From positions 62,001 through 126,000 of the forward strand of contig NZ_CP032869.1 in assembly GCF_003576455.2 (NCBI RefSeq): a DNA stretch of 64,000 nucleotides, read 5' to 3'. Shown piece by piece: positions 1 through 11,000 of this stretch. The position numbers and the translations under genes were made by a program. The notes beneath the pieces are model-generated. The model did no database searches. It saw only the letters and a list, made by a program, of their open reading frames with translations, and had not been told where the DNA came from. Position 1 is the stretch's first letter. Each line of letters opens with the position of its first letter. Source of the DNA: Mucilaginibacter celer. GTDB taxonomy: Bacteria; Bacteroidota; Bacteroidia; Sphingobacteriales; Sphingobacteriaceae.

Positions 1-360
1 TTTATCGCTTTCTGAAATATCGATGTAGGCTTCGTCTCTCGGAATTTTAACCTCTGTTACATTACTTGCATTTACGGTAAAGGATTGCGAAAAACTGCCC
101 ACGCTAACCTTGCCTGATGACGATTGACTGCCGGTTATAAAAATACTCAGGTTAGGGAGTCCTAATGTTCCGTCGGGATAGTAATCATGTTCATGTGTTG
201 GAAATGCCACCCAAAACTCGCTTCCTTCATTTGATGATGTCTGGCTAAATGATTTTACGGGGAATGACAACATCAAAAAAAACAAAAGCCCCAATAAAAA
301 ATTACGATGGCAAAGAGATATGGCTACATTTTTTTTATAAGAAAATAAAAGCCGCTTCAT
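1..360 (-). CDS. Secreted IgGFc-binding-like protein, N-terminal part (cut by window edge)
   Basis: An open frame runs leftward from an ATG at 360 off the window edge, giving 120 residues. Residues about 17-40 form a hydrophobic signal peptide ending in SFSQ. The mature part starts with SNEGSEFWVAFPTHEHDY, which resembles the opening of the IgGFc-binding N-terminal domain common in Bacteroidota surface proteins (typically GTDFWLAF). Such proteins often end in a gliding/type IX sorting domain, but that end lies outside the window. It is divergent from the gene at 737. Reading frame and signal peptide are seen directly; the family call is from memory of the motif. Confidence 0.7.
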   Translation of the reverse strand, partial: MKRLLFSYKKNVAISLCHRNFLLGLLFFLMLSFPVKSFSQTSSNEGSEFWVAFPTHEHDYYPDGTLGLPNLSIFITGSQSSSGKVSVGSFSQSFTVNASNVTEVKIPRDEAYIDISESDK

Positions 361-736
361 GGATATTAAACAGATAAGGAATAAGGTCAAAAAAAAGCGT
401 GTCAGGAAAAATTTCGGGGTAAAATTATAATTATAAAACTGAATGATGAAATAACAATCAGGGGGAAGGTCGATATTTAACATAAAGAAAATATAATTTT
501 TCTTTTTGAATTAACCGTAATTATTCTATTTTCGCATGTACTTAATCTTATCACACAAAAAAAATGAATATTCAATTCCCCTGTAACGGTATTCTTATGC
601 CCCGATCAATCTTCTGGTCCATATTTCACAATATTAGGAGCTTTTACAAAGCTTAATCAACAATAATTTACTTACTTACTGTCAGGCCGGTTACTCCGTA
701 TGCCTGTTTGTTGCCCGAGATACCTGCATTATTCCC
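361..736. other. Divergent intergenic region, AT-rich
   Basis: About 375 bases between two divergent genes. It is strongly AT-rich, as expected for two promoters. A TATTTTCG stretch near 530 is one mismatch from the Bacteroidota -7 box TAnnTTTG and could serve the rightward operon with a long leader, but this is weak. No RNA gene or repeat was seen. Confidence 0.4.
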
Positions 737-3475
737 GTGACATCATTCGACCCTAAAAAATGTTTTCCTGCAAAAGGTATAGTTGCGTTTTGCATAATAG
801 CCGGATTATTTCTGTATGCAAGCAATGCGCTGGCACAGGAAAATATCCCGGCGAAACCGGCAATTACTCCCGACAGTGTTAAAACCGGACAAGTGAGCAA
901 GGTTGGCAGCACAAAAATTTTCAATGCGGATTCGATCAAAAAGAAGGCTTTTAATTCGCCAAAACCGGCATTGAAGATTAATTCAGGAACTATTAATGCT
1001 CAACCCGTAAAAAATCCCTTGAAAACGGCGGGAACAAAAGCTGCCGGTATCGCAGACCCCTTAACGCAAAAGCTAAAAACGCTTAAAAAGCAATCTGTAA
1101 GTTTTGATCTCACTGTCGAAAGCGATAACAGGTATCAGCCTCTGCCGGTTATTAACAGTATAAACCCGGCATTTGCAGTATTTAACGGCAACAAAAAGTT
1201 TGTAAGTGCAATTAATGTAATCGGCGGCATAAACGCCTGGGGGATTCCTTTAAATTTTAATTATACAACCAACCGCAACCTTGCTTATACGCCATCTGCA
1301 CTAACCAGCAGCTTGTTCAAATTTGATTTTGATCCGCGGAAGTTTGACAGTATGTTATCCAGCGATTACGCTAACTATTACGAACTGCGAAAACGGGCAT
1401 TTGCAGGGCTTGATCTGTCGGGTTATACCAGCAAATCCGTTGTTGATAAGCTGAAGGCCGAAAATCTTCAGCAGGCTAAACCCACCGGGATTTCTAAATA
1501 CCTGTCGGCCCGTCATAATATCGATGGCTTGCTTACGCTAAGCGAAACAGCCTTGAAAGATTCGCTTTACAAAATTGCATTGGCCGATTCTACCCTGAAA
1601 GCAAATATTGCTTTATCATCTTCAATAGATAAATACAATACCGGCAGAGGATTAAATTACTATGATCTGCAATCCGTTACTGCCGATCAAAAGCTTACCT
1701 CTTTTTTAACCGATACTGCTAACCGGGGTTCGCTTCGGGCCATGAACCGGGAGCAGCTTGTTCACAAATTTGCAGAGCAGAGCAGTTTTCCGGATAGGGT
1801 TGCTGGCAATGGTGATTTATTCGGTCGGGTAGCGCAGGCTATTACCAATGAAAAAGGTTTAAATGATTCTGTTTCTGTAATAGCAAAGCTCAATGCTGAA
1901 AAAGCTGTTGCCGAAAGAAGGCAGCGGTTGTTATCTGAAGCTGATACCGCTTACAGCACCATTTCGGGGATCAAAGAAAATTTGAGTAAAAACGGGTATG
2001 ACGTAAAAAAAATCCTGCAAATGCAGCAGGTTCTTAACCACAGCGACGGCAACGTAGGTAACTCTGAAATGGGGCAAAATTACCTTAGTAAAGTACCGGC
2101 CAATGGCCTTCAGAGCTTTTTTGAGCGGGTAGACGCATTTAAATTAGGTGCTTACGGAAATAATGTTCCCGGAAATGTACAAAGCCGCGATTTGTTTTTA
2201 ACCGGAACACATTTAACGTTTAAATCGGGCGGTATCCCCATAACATTTGGCTATGGTAATATGAATGACGTGGGTAGTGTAAAGGATAATGCATTTAACA
2301 GTTCGGTATACAATACGCCTAAAGCATTCACTTATATCAGTGCGGTACTTAACAGATCGTCGGCCAATAGCGTAAGAGTATCGGTAATAGGCTCTTACAA
2401 TCAGCGTTCGCAGGGTGTAAACCAATACCAGTTGCCGGCTGTTTCGGATAATAACGTGGTGTTTACTTTATCTAAAGCGTTTACATTTAATCATATAGGG
2501 CGTTTTAATGTTGATGTTTCAAAATCAACAAACGTTTCATCTGCAAACTATCTTAACGGTACCGATGCTGTTTTAGAGAAGAAGGGCGGTATGAATTATG
2601 ATCTGGCTGCCGATATGTTCCAGGCCATGTCTTTTGGCGTAGGGCACAGGCTTGATATCAAAGAACTGGGTTTTTCTGACAATATTTATTTCAACTATGC
2701 CGGGCTTGGCTATCAAAACCCGGCAAATGCGGGCTTAGGAGGGGGCCGGATGAGCTTGGGCGGTAATCTGAAAAAGAGCTTATACAAAAATAAACTGCAG
2801 CTAACTTTACGTACCGATCTTAAAAACCGCTCAATCAGTTATACCTCAAATGATAAATGGCATTCACTGCAATTCCAGGCAGATAGCAGGTATATCATTA
2901 ACCGCAAGTTCAATGTCGATTTAAAATACATTAATAACAATACCAATAAAATAGTAAACGGCATAGGCAGCCCGGTTTATTCGCTTCAAAAAGTTGAATT
3001 TGACGGTAATGCAAACTACAAAATCGGCAAACGTTACGCTGTAAATCATTTCGGGATTTCTTTCCAGGATTATACCAATGCGTATTTAACAGCGGCTGCG
3101 GGCGCAAGCAGGGGCAGTATATTATCTACAAATTTTACACAAAGTGTTGTATTTAAGCGCAGTTCGCTCAATGTGTCTTTATTCTACAACCGCGAACTTT
3201 CTACCCAAAAGCTTATCGGCGATATGTTTAATTCCGATCTGTCATACCAGTACGTGATGTTCGGCAAACTGAACATGAGTTCGGGAGTAACCTATCTTGA
3301 TAACAGCACTATAGCGAGGCAGATAGGCGTAAAGCAGGGGATACAGCTATTTACCAAAAATAATTTTGATGCAGATGCATATGTGGATGTCAGAAAAAAC
3401 CTGATAACAGCGCAGTATGCCGATCTGTACGCATCGTGCAGGGCCAAATTGATGTTAAGATATCACATTAAATAA
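737..3475 (+). CDS. Predicted outer-membrane beta-barrel protein heading the RHS toxin operon
   Basis: A 912-residue protein starting with GTG. No in-frame ATG lies near the signal peptide, and the nearest upstream ATG (700) is in another frame. Residues about 15-33 are a signal peptide ending in ASNALAQ. The first third is Lys/Ser/Ala rich, followed by a helical stretch with many Lys/Asp/Ala. From about residue 480 to the end the chain alternates polar and aromatic or hydrophobic residues in short strands and closes on KLMLRYHIK, a basic, aromatic-containing end that fits an outer-membrane barrel. No named family is recognised. It abuts the next gene with no gap and heads a seven-gene operon, so a role in exporting or anchoring the giant RHS proteins is inferred from context only. 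Confidence 0.65.
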   Translation: MTSFDPKKCFPAKGIVAFCIIAGLFLYASNALAQENIPAKPAITPDSVKTGQVSKVGSTKIFNADSIKKKAFNSPKPALKINSGTINAQPVKNPLKTAGTKAAGIADPLTQKLKTLKKQSVSFDLTVESDNRYQPLPVINSINPAFAVFNGNKKFVSAINVIGGINAWGIPLNFNYTTNRNLAYTPSALTSSLFKFDFDPRKFDSMLSSDYANYYELRKRAFAGLDLSGYTSKSVVDKLKAENLQQAKPTGISKYLSARHNIDGLLTLSETALKDSLYKIALADSTLKANIALSSSIDKYNTGRGLNYYDLQSVTADQKLTSFLTDTANRGSLRAMNREQLVHKFAEQSSFPDRVAGNGDLFGRVAQAITNEKGLNDSVSVIAKLNAEKAVAERRQRLLSEADTAYSTISGIKENLSKNGYDVKKILQMQQVLNHSDGNVGNSEMGQNYLSKVPANGLQSFFERVDAFKLGAYGNNVPGNVQSRDLFLTGTHLTFKSGGIPITFGYGNMNDVGSVKDNAFNSSVYNTPKAFTYISAVLNRSSANSVRVSVIGSYNQRSQGVNQYQLPAVSDNNVVFTLSKAFTFNHIGRFNVDVSKSTNVSSANYLNGTDAVLEKKGGMNYDLAADMFQAMSFGVGHRLDIKELGFSDNIYFNYAGLGYQNPANAGLGGGRMSLGGNLKKSLYKNKLQLTLRTDLKNRSISYTSNDKWHSLQFQADSRYIINRKFNVDLKYINNNTNKIVNGIGSPVYSLQKVEFDGNANYKIGKRYAVNHFGISFQDYTNAYLTAAAGASRGSILSTNFTQSVVFKRSSLNVSLFYNRELSTQKLIGDMFNSDLSYQYVMFGKLNMSSGVTYLDNSTIARQIGVKQGIQLFTKNNFDADAYVDVRKNLITAQYADLYASCRAKLMLRYHIK

Positions 3476-4564
3476 ATGAAACACCGTATATTTTTAATAG
3501 CACTATTAGTTATAACCGCTTTTACATCAAAAGCGCAGATAAATGTGCAGTTTGTGCCCGAAATTTACGGACGTAATATCAGTGGCTTATTCAATTGCCA
3601 GTTTATTAATGCCGGGGCCAGGCGGCAGGCCACGCTAACCATTAGCGTTAGCGAGCGCAACGCCGGTTTAATTGCCATGATCCGTGTGCCTGAGTTTGTC
3701 ATCGCTCCGGGCTCTTCTCCCTTGCCGGTTACAGTTGCCAGGAGCGCTGCCATCCAGATAGCAGATAACCGTTTGGGCAGGCTGGCAAAGCAAAGCAATA
3801 TGTTTCCGGAAGGTGATTATGATTATTGTTTTGAGCTTACGTTTACCGGATCCGACCTGGGCCCGCAGGAGCAATGTTTCAGCTATGCCCTGGCACCCTT
3901 TGCCGATTTAAACCTGATTGATCCGTACGACGGCGAATCCAATTGTAACAAGCGGCCATTGTTCACCTGGCAACCGCTAATTCCGGCTGTACCCGGGTCA
4001 TATTATCAGTTGGTGCTTGCTGAAATAAAAAACGGCCAAAGCGCTACCGAAGCAATCAATTACAATCTTCCTTTAATCAATCAACAAAATATTACAACGC
4101 CGCTGCTTACCTATCCATCCATCGTGCGCGATTTGGAAACCGGGAAAAAATATGCCTGGCAGGTATCGGCCTATAAAGATCAAACGGTGTTAAACCGCTC
4201 TGAAATATGGGAGTTTACTGTTTCCTGTACCGATAGTATTAAAAAGAAAGTGGATACAGAATCATTCCGTGAAATTGACGATCTGAGCCGCGGAAATTTT
4301 TACATATCCACCGGACATATCAAATTTGCTATAGTAAACTCCTACGAGCAGCAGCCTCTTAACTACGAAATTGTGCCTGTTGACGCGCCTGAAAAAAAGA
4401 TAAAGCATTTACCTAAAGTTAAGCTCGAGCCTGGTAAAAACTTTATCGATTTGGACATCTCTGCCCTCGGCTCATTCAAAAACGATAAATACTATCTGAT
4501 GAATATCTCGCTTCGCAACGGGGTAGTAAAAAGTTTGAGGTTTGTTTATAAAAATGAAGAATGA
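3476..4564 (+). CDS. Secreted FN3-like protein of the RHS operon
   Basis: A 362-residue protein whose ATG directly follows the stop codon of the barrel gene. Residues 1-20 are a signal peptide ending in TSKAQ. The body is predicted beta-sandwich: one domain at about 21-140, then a fibronectin type III-like domain at about 145-250 that begins DPYDGESNCNKRPLFTWQP and ends with KYAWQVSAYKD and EIWEFTVSC, a pattern also seen in TANFOR-type Bacteroidota proteins. The C-terminal 110 residues are of unknown fold. It overlaps the next gene by 4 bases (ATGA), so translation is probably coupled. A structural or assembly role for the RHS products is inferred from operon position. Confidence 0.6.
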   Translation: MKHRIFLIALLVITAFTSKAQINVQFVPEIYGRNISGLFNCQFINAGARRQATLTISVSERNAGLIAMIRVPEFVIAPGSSPLPVTVARSAAIQIADNRLGRLAKQSNMFPEGDYDYCFELTFTGSDLGPQEQCFSYALAPFADLNLIDPYDGESNCNKRPLFTWQPLIPAVPGSYYQLVLAEIKNGQSATEAINYNLPLINQQNITTPLLTYPSIVRDLETGKKYAWQVSAYKDQTVLNRSEIWEFTVSCTDSIKKKVDTESFREIDDLSRGNFYISTGHIKFAIVNSYEQQPLNYEIVPVDAPEKKIKHLPKVKLEPGKNFIDLDISALGSFKNDKYYLMNISLRNGVVKSLRFVYKNEE

Positions 4565-4980
4565 GAAAAACAATAACCCTTGGCATGCTTTGTTGCGCTT
4601 TGCTGGGCTGTAAGCAGGCGAATACTAACCTTAAGCAGATAACCGATAGTGGTGTTACGCTACAGGTAATTAATATTAAAAATAACGATAGCGCCGCTAC
4701 GGCCTACAAAGTGCGGATTGTGCTTACCGGAACCACACTGCCGGAGCAGGTAACATCCGAAGCGAAACACGGGTTACTTTATAATGCCGATAGTTTGTTT
4801 TATATCAGCGAAGGCGGCAGGAAGATTTATCCGCAAATAACTCAACCTGTGGCAAACGGCGTGGCAAACACTTTTGAATATCTTGTTGATTTTGATAAGA
4901 TGGCAACCGGTGCCGATGCCAGTATGATTTATCACGACAAATACATCACAAAAAAAGATTACCAGGTAAAACTGAATTAA
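4561..4980 (+). CDS. Small lipoprotein of the RHS operon
   Basis: A 139-residue protein with a clear lipoprotein signal: MRKTITLGML..ALLGC with the lipidated cysteine at position 17. The mature part is short and beta-rich (VTLQVINIKNNDSAATAYK), consistent with one small sandwich domain of unknown family. The start ATG overlaps the previous stop and the next gene begins 21 bases downstream. Residues after the cysteine (KQANTN) do not show the acidic surface-export signal known in some Bacteroidota, so an inner-leaflet position is as likely as the cell surface. Confidence 0.65.
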   Translation: MRKTITLGMLCCALLGCKQANTNLKQITDSGVTLQVINIKNNDSAATAYKVRIVLTGTTLPEQVTSEAKHGLLYNADSLFYISEGGRKIYPQITQPVANGVANTFEYLVDFDKMATGADASMIYHDKYITKKDYQVKLN

Positions 4981-5001
4981 AAAGAAGATTGACGATACTG
5001 T

Positions 5002-8000
5002 ATGAGCCATATATTTAAACAGAAAAGAAAAATTGCTGTAGTTCTTATTTTAATTTGGGGGTTTAATGTATTTGTACCTGCGGTGTCGTACGCGCTTACC
5101 ACGGGGCCTGCACAGCCCGAAACGCAGGCTTTTCAACCGGCCGAGGTATCCAATATGGTTGATTTGCAAACCGGGGATTTTAACTATAACATTCCTTTGC
5201 TCGATGTAGGAGGATACCCTATAAACTTAAGCTATCAATCGGGAGCAACAGGTATTGATGATGAGGCCAGCTGGGTAGGATTGGGCTGGAGCCTTAACCC
5301 GGGTGCCATCAACAGGCAGCTTCGTGGCATCCCCGATGACTTTTCGGGCGATGACGATAAGATGGAAACAGTCCATTACACCAAACCTAAAGTTACGGTA
5401 GGGGGAAAAGTAACCGGTAAAGCGGAGTTTTTTGGTAAAGCCGCTAATGGTTCGTTAACCTTTGGTATTTTTAACGATAACTATACCGGTTTTGGAGCGG
5501 AAATAGGTGCCAACGCCGGGCTTTCATTTTCATTTGCCAATTCGGGCAACTTAACAGGAGGGCTTGGTATCGGCGTGTTATCCAATACCCAATCGGGTGT
5601 AGATGTCTCGGTTTCTCCGTATGTATCTCTGTCGGTGCAGGCTAAAGCAGTTAAGGGGCTTACAACAAACGCGGGGTTATCGGCCTCATTGGGATATAAC
5701 ACACGGTCGGGGCTTAAAAACTTAGCTTTTAGTGGCAGTTTCGGTGCAACAGCGACAGGGTATCGCTTAAAAACGAAATATTTAGGACAGGGTGTTACAC
5801 AAACGCGAATAGTCCCGGAATCGGCAAGTCAAAATTTTAGTTTTTTTGGATCTAACATTAGTTTTAATACCGAACCGATTTCTCCTACAATCAATGTTCC
5901 TTATTTCTCGGATTATACTTCGTTCAGCATCGATGTAGGGCCGGCGGCAGTGGGTGGTTTTGTGTCGCTTGGTGGCACCGGTTATCAAAATGTTCGTTCG
6001 GTTAAGGATATACAAAGCTTTAAGCCAGCCTACGGTTTTCTGTATGCCGAGCGCGGAAAAAATAATAAAGATGCTGTGATGGATTTTATCCGGGAGAAAG
6101 ATAATCCCATCATTCCCGAAATTCCAAACCTTGCTATACCTATTCACACCCCGGATTTGTGGAGTTTTACCAACCAGCTTGGTTCCGGGCAGTTTAGATT
6201 GTATCGTAATGGCAGCGGGATTTTTTTTGACAACTATGAATCAGACGAATCAAAGATCGGAACGATAGGCGCTGATTATGGTGGTGGGCAGTATTTTCAT
6301 GGAGGCTTTACGTACTTTGATCAAAACGGGCATACCACTACGCAAAAGTGGGTTAAAGAAAACCAATATATGAATATTGGCGATTTTCAAAACGAACCCA
6401 ATGATCCTGGCTCAGAACACGCATATTTTAAACTGATTGGTGAAAAAAATCCTGAAAATAAAAAATTGAAAGATAATGTAGGGGATACTAAACCTTTAAA
6501 GGTAAAAATGATGGTGAACGCCAGTCAGGCAGTTGCTCAAGCCGCTTATACCGATCCATCTGTATCTCCCGTCAATATCGGTAACACAAAAAGGCAAAAC
6601 CGCCGAACCATGATTTCCTATTTAACTGCCGCCGAAGCGAAACTGGGGGGCTTAGACAGGGATATACCGGTATACCAACAAAACACAATATCAGGTAACG
6701 TTTATTCGGCATCTCCGCAACCAGCCTCAGTCATAGTACGGGTTGATCCGTCTCAAACGCTTCCTGTAAGAAAGAAAAATCACATTTCAGAAGTGACCGT
6801 TACCGACCCGGAAGGAAAGAGAATGGTGTACGGGGTTCCGGTATATAACACAAAGCAAACCGAGTATACTTTTGCTGTTGGGCGCGTAGCACAAAAAAAT
6901 GGCGGCGACTATACACCTAACATAAACAAGGTAGCCACCCCATCACTTGGTGATCCGAAGGGTATTACCGGTGGAATAGATAATTATTATCACAAAGAAA
7001 ATACGCCTGCTTATGCTACCAGTTATCTTTTAAGCGGGATCCTATCACCCGATTATGTTGATGTTTTGGGTGATGGCATAACTCCCGACGACCTTGGTAC
7101 GGCTGTGAAATTTAATTATTCAATGTTGCCCAAGTATTATAAATGGACATCATCGTTTAACGGCGCAGTATTAAATAAAGGCCTGCTTGCCGACCCGGAT
7201 GATGATAAGGGAAGTATCATAACCGGAGAAAAAGAGTTATGGTATGTTAGCAGCATTGAAACCAAAACACATATTGCTTATTTCATAACCCAGAACCGTA
7301 CAGATGGCTTAGGCGTATCGGACGAATTTGGAGGCGCCAAGGACCCCGGCAGCCCTCAGAAGAGTTTAAAAGAAATTCGCTTATACTCAAAAAATGATAT
7401 GAGTAAGCCTATAAAAACAGTCAAGTTTTGCTATACTAATGAACTCTGCCCCAATATCCCCAATTCGGCAAACGGTAGCGGCAAACTTACTTTAAAACAG
7501 GTTTGGTTTGAATACGGTAACTCAGATAAAGGGGCTTCACATCCTTATGTTTTTAACTACAACACTACGTCAAGTACCGGCGAAACCGTGGAATACGGTA
7601 ATATGACATTGAAAAAGGCTCCATATATAGGTCAAGCCGCGGGCGATATGGTGACAGACAGGTGGGGGAATTACAAATTATACAAAAATAACCCGGCCTC
7701 GATGGGTAATGATGCCTACCCATATAGTTTGCAAGACCGGTCGATAGCTGATATGGACGCTTCGTTATGGCATTTAAACAAAATATCATTACCAACCGGG
7801 GGAGAAATAAACGTTTTTTATGAGGCATCGGATTATGCTTTTGTGCAGGATAAGCGCGCGATGGTAATGTCGTCGGCCAACCTTATAACGGCTCCCGCTT
7901 CGGGTAATACAACTGATAATCTGTTAAAAGCTAAAGGTGTCCAGATAAATATCGGAACGACGATAGCACCGGCAATTACTGATGACCCAACGGCATGGTT

Positions 8001-11000
8001 TAAAAAAAATTTCCTGAATGGGAATAATTACCTGTACACCAAATTTAGGGTGAGAATATCAACCGACTACAGCGAAGGGCCACATCTTTCTCCTTATAAG
8101 GATTGTGACTACGATTACGTACCTGTTTATTGCGAAATAAGTAACGTGACAATAGATAGCAATGGCAATGCTTATGTAATGTTTAAAGACATAACCGAGG
8201 GTAATGTAACCGCTAACCCTATTATGATAGCCACCTGGCAGCGCCTTAAAAACGAATATCCGCGCTTTGCATACCCCGGTTTTGACAGACGTAATAAAAA
8301 TGCGAGCAGTAGCATAGCATCAGTTGTAGCTGCAGTTGTGGCAGCCGTATCAAACTTCTCTGAACTTACCGGTAGTTTTTATGAGAAAGCCTATAGAAAG
8401 GCTCAGGATAAGTTTTTCGCTAATGAAATTAAACTGAGTGATAGTTTTGTTAAAATAGTAAAAATTGATGGTAAAAAGCTTGGTGGCCCCGCCCGGGTAA
8501 AGCGGGTGCAGCTTGTTGATAACTGGGACACCATGACCGGTGGCGCAGCCCAACTTGCCGGTCAGTACGGACAATCATACGATTACACTACAACCCTTAA
8601 CGGATCAACAATAAGCAGCGGCGTAGCCACTTATGAACCTGCTATCGGCAATGATGAAAATGCACTTAAAACTGCCGTGCCTTATATTCAAAAAATTAAG
8701 GGAGCTATAAACAATTATTTTAACCTCGAAGAGCCTTTCGTTGAGTCGCTTTATCCGGCACCTGCTATTGGCTACAGTAAGGTAACTGTGCGGGATGTTG
8801 ACCAAACAGGTGCTATTTTACCGCAGCGGGGTTATAGCGTACACGAATTTTTCACCGCCAAAGATTTTCCCGTTAAAGTAACCGCGCTTCCTATCGATCC
8901 ATATCCCTATAAGGATCATGCCACCTTTGGTTTGGTTACCTCAAACAGTGTAGATAAAATTGCCTTATCACAGGGATACAGCATCGAACTGAATGATATG
9001 CACGGTAAGCCCAGAACCGAGCGTACTTTTAATGCCGCGGGATCTGAGCTTGCTTCAACAGAGTATCATTTTGCTACCGATGACAAGGAAGTAAATCTGG
9101 ACAATAACGTTACTGTATTGGATAAAAACGGAGCTGCTTCAAACCAAATTATCGGGCGGGATATTGAATATTTTAGCGATTTCAGGGAACAGGAAGAAGT
9201 AAATTCCGGACGTACGGTTAACCTTGGTGTCGATGTGATCCCTTTCTTTATTCCACCGGTGTTACCAATACCGCACTTCCCAACAGGTACCAATAATAGT
9301 TACAGCTTATTCCGGTCGGCCGTTACGCTAAAGGTTATTCAAACCTACGGTATTATGGAGAGGGTAGTTAAAAAGATAGACGGATCAACCATCACCACCG
9401 AAAATGAAGCTTACGATATAACTACCGGCGAACCGATTATTACCCGCACTAACAACGAGTATAAAAAAAATATTTACACCGCTTCGATGCCGGCTTATTG
9501 GGCCTATCCGGGCATGGGCGGGGCTTATGCTAACGCCAACGCGGTATTCCAAAAGCTTTCTGTTGATGCCAACGGATTGGTTACCACATCAGGTGCTTTA
9601 CAATACCTCAATATCGGCGATGAGTTATTGGATATTACCGAAGGCGAAACCACCACTAAGCACTACTGGGTTATTGAAGATCAGGCTTCGCCGGGTTCAA
9701 ATTCGCGCCGTTTAATTACTGCCGGCGGAGCGCTTGCAACCGCTTTTACCGATCGTAAGCTGAAAGTTATCCGTTCTGGTTTGCGAAATATGCTCAATGC
9801 CTCCGCCGCATCCTATACAAGTTTGAACGATCCTATAGTGGGCAATATGCTCAATATCAGATCAAATGGCGATCTAACAGGGATGGCTGTGCTGAATGCT
9901 TCGGCTACTACTTTTAACAGCACCTGGCCAACATGGGTGCCTTGCGAATCGGTTACTAATATTGATTATAAGGATCATGGATCTCCAACACCTGTTTTCA
10001 CCGATGAAGAATTCAAAATCAGGGCGGCATATCCTCACTCTTTTCATGGCTCAAACGGGACTTATTATTTAGATCAACCAGAACAAGTTGTGTCTAATGA
10101 TTATTTTAAGGGGCGTTTAGATAAGGTGGGTGTGTGGATAAATAAATATCATTATGAAACTAACCCTATTGGTTTTACTGCAAAATTCCACGTTGATGAA
10201 AGTAAAGTTTATTATGTGGGATATTCTGCTGATGATACCTATACCATTTATTTTGATGGTAACCCAGTAGAGAAGTCGATGCCGCATTTGGCATCAGGTA
10301 ATGAACTCCGTTATTGGATGATTAAGGCAATACCCCTCGAAGCAGGAGATCACACAATTTATGCAAGTGCTACTAATCTACCCAGTTCGAGTGATGAGAC
10401 CTTAAATCCCGGATCAATAGGTCTCGAAGTATACAACAATACGCTCGGTGAACTGAAAGCCCTGCCTGTAAATAACACAACCGGCCCTAATTGTTTATTT
10501 TCCACAAAAAAATGGAGAGATGTGGCACCTCAGGATCAACCGGATAAGGCACCGAAGGACCAGGTTGATAATAGAAATACCTTCATTTCAAATGGTATAA
10601 GAGTATATTACAATTACGATACCAGATCATTCTTCAATCCCTTTACGGCCGGAGTGCTCGGTAATTGGCGCCCTTATCAAAATAAAGTGTTTTTACAAAA
10701 AAGGGCTTATCCTAAACCGGCTAATGCTAATACTGCAGCTAATATTAAAAATGCAGGATATATCGATAAATTCTACTCCTTTTGGTATTTCGATGGTGTT
10801 AAATGGGTGCTAAATTCCGTTACCGGTGCAAGCCGTTGGGTAACGGGTAATACCATGACCGCTTATGACCGTTACGGGCAGGAACTTGAAAACAAAGACG
10901 CATTGAACCGGTACAGCTCTGCCATATATGGGTTTGCAGGCAGTTTGCCGGCAGCAGTGGCATCCAATGCTAAAAGCCGCGAGTTGTTTAGCCAAACTTT

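Noticed and set aside
5782..6147. Antisense 121-codon frame within the 2242-residue gene
   Set aside because: Shadow of a confident gene with signal peptide and SpvB-like start; no independent support.
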